NCBI GenBank assembly: GCA_963721905.1
Contig: CAVRMF010000015.1
Location: 291,522 to 355,521 of the forward strand
Origin: Roseiarcus sp963721905
GTDB lineage: Bacteria > Pseudomonadota > Alphaproteobacteria > Rhizobiales > Beijerinckiaceae
DNA length: 64,000 bases
Direction of reading: 5' to 3'
Within the stretch, counting starts at the first letter, position 1; every line of letters starts with the position of its first letter. Shown piece after piece: positions 35,094-44,978 of this stretch. The notes under the pieces are model-generated. The model did no database searches, had not been told where the DNA came from, and saw only the letters and a list, made by a program, of their open reading frames with translations. The translations under genes were made by a program, and so were the position numbers.

Positions 35094-36516
35094 TCATCCG
35101 CTTCTGCTCTGCGCGTCCCAATAACGCTCGAGATTGGCGATCAGAGCGGGGCTGAAATGGCAATAGGCCTGCTCGCGCGCATAGACCGCCATGTAGCGCC
35201 GGAAGAGGTCGAGCGGCTCGGCGCCGATGCGGAAGGCGCGACGATTGGCGATCGCGCCCACTGCGCCTGACGTCGTCAGGCCGGCGACGACCCGATCGAT
35301 CGACGCCTCCATTGCGGCTATAGGCGCGATTTCGTCGCAGATCAGCCGCCCTTCGCGGACTGTCGCAGTCGAGCCGGCGCTCATATTGGACGAGTTGCCG
35401 GGCGAGCCGATCGCCAACGAAGCGCGGCAGGCGCAGATTTGCGGCGCCGGGAATGATGCCTTCCTTGCGCGCCGGCAGCGTCATATAGGCGTCGGCCGCC
35501 GCGACGACGTAGTCCATGACGAGCAGCGCCTGGCAGTGACCGCCGATTGCAAAATTGTCGAGGGCGGCGATCCAGGGCTTCTCAATGCCCGACCCGTGGA
35601 CGTCGTCCGGCAAGGCGTCAGGGCGTGCGACGCCGCGGAACATCTTGTGCACATAGCCGAGGTCGCGCTGTATGTACCAGACGAAGGCTATCTTGCCGCG
35701 ATAGAGGTGGGTCAGGTTGATGCCGGCGCCGAAAATGCGCCGGCCGTGATATTTGGGATGATCGACCTCGCCGCCGCGGATGACGGCGATTTTTGTCGCC
35801 GGATCAAGGATCGCGACGTCGACTGCAATCTCCATCTTGTCCAGCGTCGTCCCATCCTCGGCGTTCAGGTAGCGCGGATTGGCGGCGGTGAGATAGGCCG
35901 CGACGCCGCGGCGCTCGACCCGCACCGACCCGAGTTCGATTACGCCCTCGACGATGAATCTTTGAAGATGCTCCTCGGAATCGGGCCTCGGCAGCAGCAT
36001 GGCGTGACAGAGATGCAGTCCGCTCCGTTCGCAACCGAGAATATGAGAGAGCAGGAGGCCCTGATCGATCTCCAGCCCGTCCTTGTCGCGCTGAAGCGCG
36101 CCAGTCTCCCTCCCGATTTCGGCGCGCGTAGGCGTCAGCCCGGGAAAAGCGTCGGCCGCGGCAAAGACGAGGTCTTCGACGCGAATGAAGCGCGAGAAGT
36201 CATTCGTCAGCGCAGCGTAGACCTCTTCCACATGCGCGCCGAGAAAACTCGCGCGCGAAGCGCGCGCGCGCTCGTGGACCGCCTCCGCGGCCTTTGCCTC
36301 GGCAGGCTTGCGCGCCGATTTTCCTGGAAGGCCTTCGATCAGCGCGCGGGCGAGCGCCCAGAAGATCGCATAGCGACGCCGGTCTTCGCCGAACTCTCCG
36401 GGAGCTTTCGGCTCGGCCGCGATCCAATGGTCGATTGCCGGCGCCGGCAGGCCGCCATCGCCCAAGGTTGCGCGAAGCGCCCCGCAACTCAAAGGCTCTG
36501 CGTTGATCGCCGTCAT
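35094..36516 (-). pseudogene. DpgC-like cofactor-independent dioxygenase, one frameshift
   Basis: The 1423-bp gene starts at ATG 36516, overlapping the ligase stop (ATGA). It resembles DpgC, which cleaves 3,5-dihydroxyphenylacetyl-CoA with O2 to the glyoxylate and CoA without metal or flavin. Crotonase-fold motifs: NPRYLNAEDGTTLDKMEIAV, VDHPKYHGRRIFGAGINLTH, GIEKPWIAALDNFAIGGHCQ, and ARKEGIIPGAANLRLPRFVG. One extra base near 35355 shifts the frame just before EGRLICDEIAPI; the rest (ANRRAFRIGAEPLDLFRRYM, then AYCHFSPALIANLERYW) is intact in the other frame. Either a recent mutation or a sequence error. The exact substrate is inferred. Confidence 0.8.
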
Positions 36517-37820
36517 GTCTTGGCTCTGAAGTCGATGACGCGCTTGGCCTTGCCCTGCGAACGCTCGATCGTTCCAGGCGGCACGATTCGCGCTTTGGCC
36601 GTCACGCCGACATAGGACTTGATGAGATGCTCGGCGTTGCGTCCCGCCTCGTCGATTTCCTCGCCGCTCAACTTGCCGGCAAAGGCGGCGCGAAGCTCGA
36701 CCACGACGTCGAGCTCGTCGAGCCGCTCTGGCCGGCGAAGTTCGAGAACATAGTGCGGCGACAACCGCTCGTCCCTGGCGAGGACCGCTTCGATCTGAGA
36801 CGGAAACACATTGACGCCGCGAATGATCAGCATGTCGTCGCTGCGGCCTCTCACCCGCTCGATCCGCCGCATCGGACGCGCCGTTCCCGGCAGCAGGGCG
36901 GTAAGATCGCGGGTGCGATAGCGGATGGCCGGCATTCCTTCCTTTGTCAGAGTGGTGATGACCAGTTCGCCGGTCTCGCCTTCCGCGAGCGGGGCGCCCG
37001 ACTGCGGATCGATGATCTCGGGATAGAAGTGGTCCTCCCAAAGCGTCGGGCCGTCCTTGGACTCGACGCACTCCTGGGCGACGCCGGGTCCGATCACCTC
37101 CGAGAGCCCGTAAAGGTCGAGCGCGTCGATCCCCATCTGCCGCTCGATTTCAATCCGCATTCCCTCGGACCATGGCTCGGCGCCGAATATGCCGACGCGC
37201 AGACTGGTGTTGGCGGCGTCAAGCCCCTGGCGCGCAAATTCGTCGGCGATCGCCAGCATATAGGAAGGCGTCGCCATGACGATGTCCGGCTTGAAGTCAT
37301 TGATGAGCTGCACCTGCCGCTCGGTGAAGCCGCCGCCGACCGGTATGACGGCTGCGCCCAGGAATTCGCCGCCGTAATGCGCGCCAAGGCCGCCGGTAAA
37401 CAGTCCGTAACCGTAGGCGACATGAATCTTGTCCTTCGAGGTTCCGCCCGCTGCGCGGATCGAACGGGCCATCAGTGCAGCCCAGGTCTCGATGTCCTTT
37501 TTCGTATAGCCGACGACGGTGGGCTTGCCCGTCGTCCCGCTCGAAGCGTGTATTCGAATGATCTCCTGCATCGGCACGGCGAACATGCCGAACGGATAAT
37601 TTGCGCGCAGGTCGTCTTTGGTCGTGAATGGGAATTTGACGATGTCATCGAGCCGCCGCAAATCGTCCGGATGAACTCCGGCGGCGTCGAACTTCCGTTT
37701 ATAGGGCGGGACGCGCTCATAGGCGCGGCTGAGCGCGCTCTTCAGTCGCGCCAGTTGAAGGGCGCGAATCTCGTCGACGCTGGCCTTTTCGATCGGCTCG
37801 ACATGATCGGCCGCCCCCAT
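36513..37820 (-). CDS. Phenylacetate-CoA ligase-like AMP-forming enzyme
   Basis: The 435-residue protein starts at ATG 37820 behind GGAGGAG. It is of the PaaK type: SSGTTGKPTVVGYTKKD binds ATP, YGLFTGGLGAHYGGE and DLYGLSEVIGPGVAQEC are family blocks, RYRTRDLTALLPG and RSDDMLIIRGVNVFPSQIE lie near the hinge, and the C-terminal Lys is in SQGKAKRVIDF. It activates aryl acetates to CoA thioesters. It is co-transcribed with the DpgC-like gene, which needs such a thioester, so a (di)hydroxyphenylacetate is the likely substrate. Confidence 0.9.
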   Translation of the reverse strand: MGAADHVEPIEKASVDEIRALQLARLKSALSRAYERVPPYKRKFDAAGVHPDDLRRLDDIVKFPFTTKDDLRANYPFGMFAVPMQEIIRIHASSGTTGKPTVVGYTKKDIETWAALMARSIRAAGGTSKDKIHVAYGYGLFTGGLGAHYGGEFLGAAVIPVGGGFTERQVQLINDFKPDIVMATPSYMLAIADEFARQGLDAANTSLRVGIFGAEPWSEGMRIEIERQMGIDALDLYGLSEVIGPGVAQECVESKDGPTLWEDHFYPEIIDPQSGAPLAEGETGELVITTLTKEGMPAIRYRTRDLTALLPGTARPMRRIERVRGRSDDMLIIRGVNVFPSQIEAVLARDERLSPHYVLELRRPERLDELDVVVELRAAFAGKLSGEEIDEAGRNAEHLIKSYVGVTAKARIVPPGTIERSQGKAKRVIDFRAKT

Positions 37821-38224
37821 GGAGCTCCTCCTCAGCCGGCGTGCGTCCGCTGCGGACGTGGCTCGCCCGCCCGACACGCGGGCCTGACGGTCTGGATGAC
37901 CGGTTCCACCGCGACACTAGCAGTGCGCGTAGCGCCTGTCAGGGCCGCCGCATGGCCGAACATGGACCGGGCGAACGCGTCGGGCGCATTCTAACTCGCT
38001 ATGTTCGTTCCCGATTCTGACGGCTGACCGAGATCAGCGCGTTGCAGATCGTGGCCCTGGCGCGCAACGCGCGAGAAGCCTTGCGCGCCGGCGGCGACGG
38101 CCGGTGGACTTCGCCCGATGTTCACGTTATGATCTCGCCAGATCTGGCGCTTGGCGCCGCGGCGTCTCTCACCTAGCGTGCATGGCTTAGCGTCGGAATA
38201 GCCTCAAGCGAAAGCGAGAAATCG
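37821..38224. other. Intergenic stretch with conserved upstream motif
   Basis: No gene is supportable. It holds the promoter of the ligase-dioxygenase operon (minus) and the repeated element at 38119-38149 upstream of the small gene. Confidence 0.4.
38119..38149 (+). promoter_or_regulatory. Repeated upstream element, copy 2
   Basis: TGTTCACGTTATGATCTCGC followed by CAGATCTGGCG; the part CGCCAGATCTGGCG is a perfect 14-bp palindrome. Copy 1 at 25456 differs at one base. It lies 106 bases before the start of the small paralogous gene. Confidence 0.6.
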
Positions 38225-38428
38225 ATGTCGACGTTGGAGGTACGGAAATCAATTGAAGTTGAATTGACGAGGATTCGTCGTATCGCCGAGCAAGCCGATA
38301 ACGACTATCTTCTCTATTTCATTGACATCGCGATTTCAGAAGCTGGCGGTAAACCTACCCACAGGAAGGATAATAGAGGCGGATCTGCCCTTGGGAGCGC
38401 AATATCCGGACTCAACAAGGCTAGCTAA
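38225..38428 (+). CDS. Small orphan protein, copy 2
   Basis: The protein has 67 residues, MSTLEVRKSIEVELTRIRRI, then AEQADNDYLLYFIDIAISEA. It is homologous over its first 45 residues to the protein at 25555-25761, with a charged tail of its own. Codons differ throughout, so the duplication is old and the protein has been kept under selection. Function unknown. The two copies sit on either side of the catabolic block, in the same orientation. Confidence 0.6.
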   Translation: MSTLEVRKSIEVELTRIRRIAEQADNDYLLYFIDIAISEAGGKPTHRKDNRGGSALGSAISGLNKAS

Positions 38429-38443
38429 TCGCGCGCGTCCACC

Positions 38444-38657
38444 CTACGGCTCGTCGTCATGGAGCTCCGCTAGATCCGCTACGAGTTCGGATGACCGCCT
38501 CGCGCAGAGCGATCGGCTTGATATCCATAAATGCATGAACCAGGCGACGTCCCTCTTCGGGCGTTGGCCGGGAATAGATGCCGGACGGGTTACGTTGCCC
38601 GTCGCCTTTGATCGGCGCATACGCAGGACCAATTGAGAATATTTCTTTCTTTGCCAT
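38444..38657 (-). pseudogene. Small protein with probable frameshift
   Basis: The frame from ATG 38657 (MAKKEIFSIGPAYAPIKGDG, then HAFMDIKPIALREAVIR) looks coding, then degenerates. The neighbouring frame continues with SELVADLAELHDDEP to a stop at 38444, giving a sensible joined end (REAVI to ELVADLAE). The end resembles the C-terminal helix of small phage-type regulators. Low confidence about identity; the frameshift call rests on continuity only. Confidence 0.35.
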
Positions 38658-38999
38658 CGCGAGCGCCTTCAGAGTCTCGAGCGCCTTCAGAGTCTATAGT
38701 GAGCTTCACCTGGGAATTCAACGCAGACGACGCATACGTATCGCCGGGAATGATACGCAGCGCAGAAGCGCTCCGGATCACATTGAATCATGGATCTGAA
38801 TTTTGCGCTAGAGGCCAAACGCACTGGACTTCGGCTGCGGCCACGCGCACGCAGTATGACGGACCGTCACCGCCATTTGCGTTACGGCATTGGTTGTGCG
38901 GCGCTTCGGATATCCTTGGCTTTCGGTCGGTACGATGCGCTGCATGCTGATCGGGCGGGTAGCCGCCAGGATGGTCTAACGACCCGCGCGGTCGAAGCG
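38658..38999. other. Stretch without a confident gene
   Basis: A perfect tandem repeat of CGAGCGCCTTCAGAGTCT lies near 38660-38697. Otherwise no gene or site is supportable. Confidence 0.4.
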
Positions 39000-39323
39000 C
39001 TATGCCCGGTTGTTCGCCTTGAAGGTGAGCTTGATCGCGCCTTTGACGTCGGCGTTCGCCGACGCGACCAGCCGGATCTCTCCCTTGGACGTCAGTTCGA
39101 CATACATCTCGATCGCGTCCAGCATGTAATGCGCGGTCCTGCTGTTCACCGGATCGATGCCCGTCGCGAATGTGTCGCAGAACTCGCCGAGCTTCTGGCT
39201 CAGCAGATCGGCGAAGGTGTTGAAGTTGGGGACGCTCTTCGTCACCCCTTCGGACGACCATTTGTCCCGGCCGTTCGCCAGTTCCTGAGAGACGCGCACT
39301 TCCATCGGAAATCTTGTCGCCAT
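39000..39323 (-). CDS. Hypothetical 107-residue protein, Pepco-like C-terminal part
   Basis: It starts at ATG 39323 (MATRFPMEVRVSQELANGRD). The second half (AIEMYVELTSKGEIRLVASA, then VKGAIKLTFKAN) shows the strand pattern of small effector-associated domains (Pepco/Trypco type) that accompany proteases in bacterial conflict systems. No protease or caspase-like gene is adjacent, so the match is suggestive only. No signal peptide or membrane segment. Confidence 0.5.
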   Translation of the reverse strand: MATRFPMEVRVSQELANGRDKWSSEGVTKSVPNFNTFADLLSQKLGEFCDTFATGIDPVNSRTAHYMLDAIEMYVELTSKGEIRLVASANADVKGAIKLTFKANNRA

Positions 39324-39465
39324 TTTATTGGTTCCGCCCGAGGCGAGAGATACAGCAGCCCTGCTCGTTCTTTACGCCTTCCCTTACGGGACTCACGGCA
39401 CAATACACGGATCGCGCCGGGATGGAATACCGCTGCAACCGAAAAGTTGTGGCTGTCAATCAAAA

Positions 39466-39560
39466 TCTTCGCCACAGCGCCAGGGCAGCCCCCGTGTTAC
39501 GTGCTGGTCTTCACCGCCCGGACGCTGGTGAACAGGGCGAACTGTACGGACCCTCTATTG
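39466..39560 (-). pseudogene. C-terminal fragment related to the outer-membrane protein at 44979
   Basis: About 80 bases are clearly similar to the 3' end of the gene at 44979-45788: FTSVRAVKTST here against FTSVWAVKTNT there, with the terminal ALALWRRF-stop matching VALAVWRTF-stop. An in-frame stop interrupts it. It is the tail of a lost paralogue. Confidence 0.5.
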
Positions 39561-39604
39561 TTGAGTGAAATGACGCGATGGTCCTTCCTGCGCGTGGGTC
39601 TTGA

Positions 39605-40030
39605 TCAGACTTGAATAACGGGGTCCATATACGACGAAATTTCAATCAGGCTGCCGTCGGGGTCGCGGCAATAGACGGAAATCAACGTTCCGCGCGCGCC
39701 CCTCCTCTGATCGGGACCGGCGACAATTGCGACGCCTTCGGCCTTGAGATGCTGAACGACTTCGTCCGGCTTCGACGCTGTGAGGAAGCAAAGGTCGTCG
39801 CTGCCCGCGCCCTCATGATCGGCCGTGAACCATTCCTCCTTGCTCGTGGCGACGGGACGGAGGTTGATTTTCTGCTGGCCGAATTTCATCCCCGTTCGCG
39901 GCGGCTTGCCGGCGGCGAACGGGACGTCCTCGCGCGTCATGCCGAGCACGCGCCGATACCACGCCGCCGAGGCTTCAACGTCGGAGACATTGACGACCAG
40001 ATGGTCGAGCGCCTGCACCTCAAGGGACAT
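39605..40030 (-). CDS. VOC-family (glyoxalase/dioxygenase-fold) protein
   Basis: The 141-residue protein starts at ATG 40030 after GAGGAA. It is a vicinal-oxygen-chelate fold protein: LDHLVVNVSDVEASAAWYRR opens the first module with a metal-binding His, and YCRDPDGSLIEIS closes the second with a Glu. Members are glyoxalases, extradiol dioxygenases or resistance proteins. The spacing resembles small single-domain VOC proteins that act as dimers. No partner gene is apparent, so the substrate is open. Confidence 0.85.
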   Translation of the reverse strand: MSLEVQALDHLVVNVSDVEASAAWYRRVLGMTREDVPFAAGKPPRTGMKFGQQKINLRPVATSKEEWFTADHEGAGSDDLCFLTASKPDEVVQHLKAEGVAIVAGPDQRRGARGTLISVYCRDPDGSLIEISSYMDPVIQV

Positions 40031-40307
40031 GGCGCTTGTTCCTCGGTTCGAATGCGTTGCGACCGACAGTTTCCTCGGGCATCCGCGCCGCTGGTTAGCC
40101 TATCCGAATTGAGGTGATCCGCAAAACCCTTGTGCCTCGGTCGGGCCCGGGCGGATACGCCAAGTCTGCCCGGCGGTCGGCGCCGCGCCCGCGCCTAAGC
40201 CGACGCTTCACTCAACCCCCGTGATCAGGTCGCGTTAGACCGATGTTTCGGTTGCCCACTTTATTGCATTGCGCGAACGCATCTGCCGCAGCCGGGCCTT
40301 CACGTGG
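40031..40307. other. Intergenic stretch
   Basis: No gene, repeat or terminator could be supported in this segment. Confidence 0.4.
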
Positions 40308-43300
40308 CTAGTGGAACCGCCTCAGCACGATTGACGTCGGCCACTCGCGCCGATGCCCCTCGACATGCACGCTGATGACCGACCGCTCGATCCAGGCGCT
40401 CTTGACCAGCGCCTCCACCGCCTCTTCGCGCCCACGGAACTCGTGTTCGTGGCCGTGCTCCGTGAGCAGCCTGAAGCCCGCGAAATCGCCGAAGCGGTCG
40501 TAGATCAGCGACACCACCTTGCCGGTGAACTCGATCACTGGCTCGAGACCAGGATGAGGCGGGCGATGCGGCGGCGGGAAATGCCCCGGCACATTGCCGG
40601 ACTGCGAGGGCGGGATTTGCCCGGGCTTGCCGCCGAAGCCGCCGACCCGTCCGATAATGAGGCCGAGATAGCGTTGCAGTACCGGGTAGAAGCGCAGCGT
40701 CTTCGGGTACACGCTCACCTTCCACTTGAGCCACGCGAGCAGCCGCTCCTCGGGATAGAGGAGCTCTTCCTTTGTGCTGATCGTGATGGTCACCTGGAAC
40801 GTGCCGCTCGTCTTGCGCCACGAGAACGGTTCGGCGACGCCCGCGGCTGCTGCCGTCGCGATTTGGATCGTCGGCGGCGTGTAAGGCGTGGCGGTCGCTT
40901 TCGTGATCTGCCGGACGACTATGTCGTAGCTGTCGCCGCGGCGAATTCCCGGCGGCAGTTCGACCGCGAGCAGCCCCGCGTAGGCGCCGACGCCCTTCGG
41001 GATCGGAATCAGAGTGGCGTCGCCGACGGGACAGCCGATCGTGTTGGCGTCGAGGAGGGTGAGCCGGTGCGCGGGATACATTTGGTTGGCGAGCGCAATC
41101 ACGTCCGCTGCATGCACCGCAGGCAGGTAGAACGAGGCGGTGCTGCCAGCCGGCGTCGAGCCCCAAAAGATGAGCATCTCGTCCACTTCGTCGACAGTCG
41201 GGGACGAGGCGTGCACCTCGAAGGGGTGCGGCATCACCCGCGACGGGTCCTGCCCGGGATTGGGCCCGTCGATCCAGGCGATGTTGCGCTGGGCGAGCTT
41301 GTCCGAATCGGTCGTGTCCGATCCCGGCGGCACGGGCGTGTCGTCGTACCGGATCTCGCCAACGAGACATTGATGCGGCGCGTTGGAGATGATCTCGTTG
41401 ATCGACACCAGGGCGCCGGAAAACGGTCCGTCCCACTGCGAGGACGGTCCCGACGGCGAGGCGGGGAGAAAGTTCTGCGCCGGCAAGCTCGGCGGTCCCA
41501 CCTGGCCCTGCTGATTCAGGTCAAGCCAGCAGCCGAAGAACGTGTCGACCTCCTGGCCGGCGATGGTGGTGATCGGCCGCGCGTTATACGGATCGTCGTG
41601 TTGGGTGTTCATGTGGACGCTGGGATTCGTTAAATTCACCCGCGCGGTCGCGAAGCACGGAACGGTCGTCCATTCGAGATTGCCGTTCTGATCCGTGCCC
41701 ACGCCCATTAGGGCGATCTTGTGCCCCGTGCTGCCGTCGGTGCCCCAGCGGTAGGCGCCCTCGCCCGTGCCGACCTCTGCGAATGTCGTCGCCGTGCTCT
41801 GCACAGGAAACAGACGGAAGAAGACGCGCACCGGCGAAATGGTTTCCGACAAATTGGATAAAATCCGCACGCGCGCAACGGCGAAGTTGTAGGTGGGATT
41901 GCCGCTCTTGTCGGCGGGCAGATACTCGAGCGCCGACGCGTCCTCAAGCGGCGACAGGGCGCCGTCGAAGGTGTCGCCGTTGGTGATCGCGCCGGGCGTG
42001 TTGAGGTTGTTGATGACGGCCTGGATGTAGCGGTTGCAGTCGCTCGCGTCCGTCGGGTTGGAAACGCTGAACCACTGATGCGTTTGAGTTCGGCGTCGCC
42101 TTGAAGAAGCGCAGATCGTAGCTCAGCCAGACCGGATAGAGCTTGGGGTTCGTCTTGTCGAGATCCTGGAAGTACGGATCCTCGCCCTTGGCGAACTCGA
42201 TCAGCGCCTGCGCTGTTACGGTTACATTGCCAACCGTGAAGCTCGCGTTCAGCGTCACGAACACGACCTCGTCCGCGTTGAGCGCGCCGAACAGGTTGGA
42301 GAGCGACGCGTTGGCGGGAAACGTGATCGTGTAGGGATAGAAGAAACTTTGCAGTTCCTCGTTCAGCATTGGGTCGTCGGCGAAGATCGGCAACGGGCCA
42401 AAAGTGCCGACCGTCGGCAGGTTGGCGGCGATCGTGCTGATCTGCATCGGGGTCAAGCTGTTCAGAGTCGGGTCCACGTTCGCCGTGATGGCTGGGAGGT
42501 TGGTTGGTTTGACGCTCAGGCTGCCGGTCGAGGTGAAGCCGAGGGATTCGTTGGTGAACCCGTCGACGTTGATATAGTAGGCTGGGTTGAACGCCTGGCT
42601 GGGAGAGACTTCGTCCTGGCTGAACGTCGACTTGCCGAACACGAAGCCGATGCTGGGAATCGCGAGCGGCGCGCCCCAAATCTCCTCGAAGCCGCCGGAA
42701 CGGCGATCGGTCCAGCACGCAAAGTAACGGCCGCCATAGCCGGTCAATCCGGAGTAGTCGCCGTAGCTAAAAGGATTAGCGCCCGCGGTGGTCTCGTTGG
42801 TCGCCGCCGTCGCGATCTGAATCGGCCCGCTCCAACTTACGCCGTCGTCAACAGAATACTGCGCCCAAATGTCGGATGAAAGCCGTGTTGGATCGTTGAC
42901 GGTATCGTAATAGACAACCATCAATGCGCCATTGGTTTCATCGACCGACAGGCGCGAAAACGACTGATCGTTCAAGGACGGCTGGTTGTTGAGCATCTGC
43001 GGAGGGTTCCAGTGCTTTCCGCCGTCTGCCGAGCTTGTGAACCAGATTCGGGTTTTGCAGGTGGACGCTGCGTTGGCCCCAGGGCCTGCGCCCGTTGTGC
43101 ACCCGGTTTCGCCTGAAAGGTCCGGCCACACGAGATAGACCAGGTCCTTGGTCGCCGTGCGATAGGCGCCGCCGGACATGAAAACACGGGCCCCGCGAGC
43201 GATGTCGGCGCGGTCCGAGGGAATTGATAACCGCCTCGTCGTGGCGAAGAGGCTTGCGATTTGCACGAAGCCCGTCCCATCGAGAAGTGGCGACTGGAAG

Positions 43301-43944
43301 GTCGCGCCGCCATCGGTTGATTTGGCGAGGCGGAGTTTCCCGCTACCATCCGGGTCGGGGTAAAACGCGAAGACGTCGCCGGCGCTGTTCGTCTTGATGT
43401 CGGCGCCGATGGCGCTGCCCGTCTGCTCGGCCCCGCTGATCTGCACAGGCGCCTGCCAGGCGCCTGATGCTCCAGCGGTCCGTCGCGCCACGAACCCAGG
43501 CACGCCCTGATGCCAAATGACATAGATCTGGTCCTTGTAGGAGGAGGTCGGGCTGTGGTCCGTCCACATGATCTCCCGGTCTACGTTTGTCTGGGCGGCT
43601 GACGGCGTCGAATCGAAATTCCAGGTCGCACCGCCGTCCGGCGATTTGTAACAACGGAGAACAAGGGCCGACGCCGAAATGCCAATGGTGATCGCCCACG
43701 CGGTTCCGTCCGAGGTCCAATCGACCGCGGGATCGCTGTGAAAGGTGTCGCTTCCGGTCAGCGGCAAGGTGGTCTGGCCCCAACTCTTGCCGCCGTCCGA
43801 CGAATAGAATTGTGCCTGCGTGCCGGTCGCGCTCAGAGCGTTGGACGCGGCAATGATCTGGGATATATCACCGTAGTTCACGCGGATATCGGATTCGGCG
43901 CGAGGCGTCGTCTGCGCGCCGGAAAGGCGAACGTTGCTTGTCAT
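40308..43944 (-). pseudogene. Very large Asp-box (BNR/sialidase-like) protein, one frameshift
   Basis: The start ATG 43944 overlaps the stop of the 114-residue gene upstream. The N-terminal 450 residues form a beta-propeller with five Asp-box motifs (SSDGGKSWGQ, SPDGGATWNF, STDGGATFQS, SADGGKHWNP, SVDDGVSWSG). The rest is a long beta-rich region and ends in a Pro-rich segment and a small domain (VISVHVEGHRREWPTSIVLR). One extra base near 42080 shifts the frame between SYDLRFFKATPNS and QWFSVSNPTDASD; corrected length about 1,212 residues. No signal peptide is seen. A glycan-binding or surface role is possible. Confidence 0.75.
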
Positions 43945-44285
43945 GGCGTCCGCCCCCCAGAAGCGTTCAACCATTCGTCGGGATTTGGACCTAGGTCCTG
44001 GTTGACCTGCATCCACTCTTGGATACGGTGCAGGACCTCCGGATAGTCGCCCGCCGGACCGGCCGGAGCCGGCGGCTCGTTGGGATGTGTCCTGCGATAA
44101 TAGACGCGCAGCCAAAGGGGCAGACCAATCCCGTCGCCATCGCTTTCGCCGGGTCGCAACAAACTTGTATCCTGATTGGCTTGGATGAAAGCCTCGAACT
44201 TGCTTCCGCGGATTGCTTTGGCCGCGGTAAGTTGCTCCTCGAGCGAGGGCCAGTGCGGTGCTGCGCGGCTGGGTGATCTGGCCAT
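43941..44285 (-). CDS. Hypothetical 114-residue protein paired with the Asp-box protein
   Basis: It starts at ATG 44285 behind GGAGGAGG. The protein is soluble with a helical front (SLEEQLTAAKAIRGSKFEAF), a middle segment GIGLPLWLRVYYRRTHP and a helix near the end (VLHRIQEWMQVNQDLG). Its stop overlaps the start of the Asp-box gene (ATGA), so the two are translationally coupled. It may be a small partner or chaperone of the large protein; not recognised. Confidence 0.65.
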   Translation of the reverse strand: MARSPSRAAPHWPSLEEQLTAAKAIRGSKFEAFIQANQDTSLLRPGESDGDGIGLPLWLRVYYRRTHPNEPPAPAGPAGDYPEVLHRIQEWMQVNQDLGPNPDEWLNASGGRTP

Positions 44286-44346
44286 TAGGACCTCCTCCCC
44301 TCAAGCGGTCGGTTGTGGCTCCTCGCGCCAGTCGGTGCGAAGAGCG

Positions 44347-44646
44347 CTAACGCAGGTTCGGAGAGCGCCCGCCCGGTTCACGGGGCGCAATCGCCCGCGC
44401 GATCCCGAAGCGAGGCAGGAGCCAGCGCGCGATCCCAAAACCAAGCCCAAGGCCGACCGCGGCTTCCGCGAGATCTTGCAGGAGATAGAGCCAGCTTTCC
44501 TGGAATTCGCCAGTGAAAGTCGTCGCCGCCAGTCCGCTGACGAAGACCGCAAGGCCGCTCAAGATCCATCGGGTGCGGCCACGCATGTAGAGCGAAATCG
44601 CGATGCCCAGCGCCGCCGCAAGAAGAACAGGAAAAAGCTCCTCCAT
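44347..44646 (-). CDS. Small integral membrane protein
   Basis: The 99-residue protein starts at ATG 44646 after GGAGG. Three hydrophobic segments are visible: LFPVLLAAALGIAISLYM, WILSGLAVFVSGLAAT and LAEAAVGLGLGFGIARWLL. The tail is basic and probably cytoplasmic. No known family. It precedes the 114-residue and Asp-box genes by 61 bases on the same strand and may be the first gene of that operon. The AT-rich 44650-44760 region upstream fits a promoter. Confidence 0.6.
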   Translation of the reverse strand: MEELFPVLLAAALGIAISLYMRGRTRWILSGLAVFVSGLAATTFTGEFQESWLYLLQDLAEAAVGLGLGFGIARWLLPRFGIARAIAPREPGGRSPNLR

Positions 44647-44978
44647 CGTGCCGCCTCCGTTGCGCTCTTATTTTTTTCCTACAATACATAAAATCTTTTT
44701 TCTTATTGAATATAATATTGTTCTTACAGAAAACTTCTATCACGTTTTGAGAGCATTTGCAAGCATATTGAAGTGCGCTGGATTTTATGCCACGCGACGG
44801 AATCTAGGGTTAGCGTCGCTGCGCAGGTCAGCCAAATCCGACGCCGGCAAGCGCCGCGCGAGCGCAAGGTAAAGTCCGCAATTTGCGCGCATTCCTGGCG
44901 TCCACTGCGTCGTCTTCGCGGGAGTGAGATCCCCGGAGTCCTTACCCATCGGGCGCCAAGCGTCAGTTTTTGACAGCG

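Noticed and set aside
35094..36516. BoxC-type benzoyl-CoA-dihydrodiol lyase
   Set aside because: Both are crotonase-fold, but the NPRYLNAEDGTTL and DHPKYHGRRIFGAGINLTH blocks fit DpgC, and boxA/boxB are not present.
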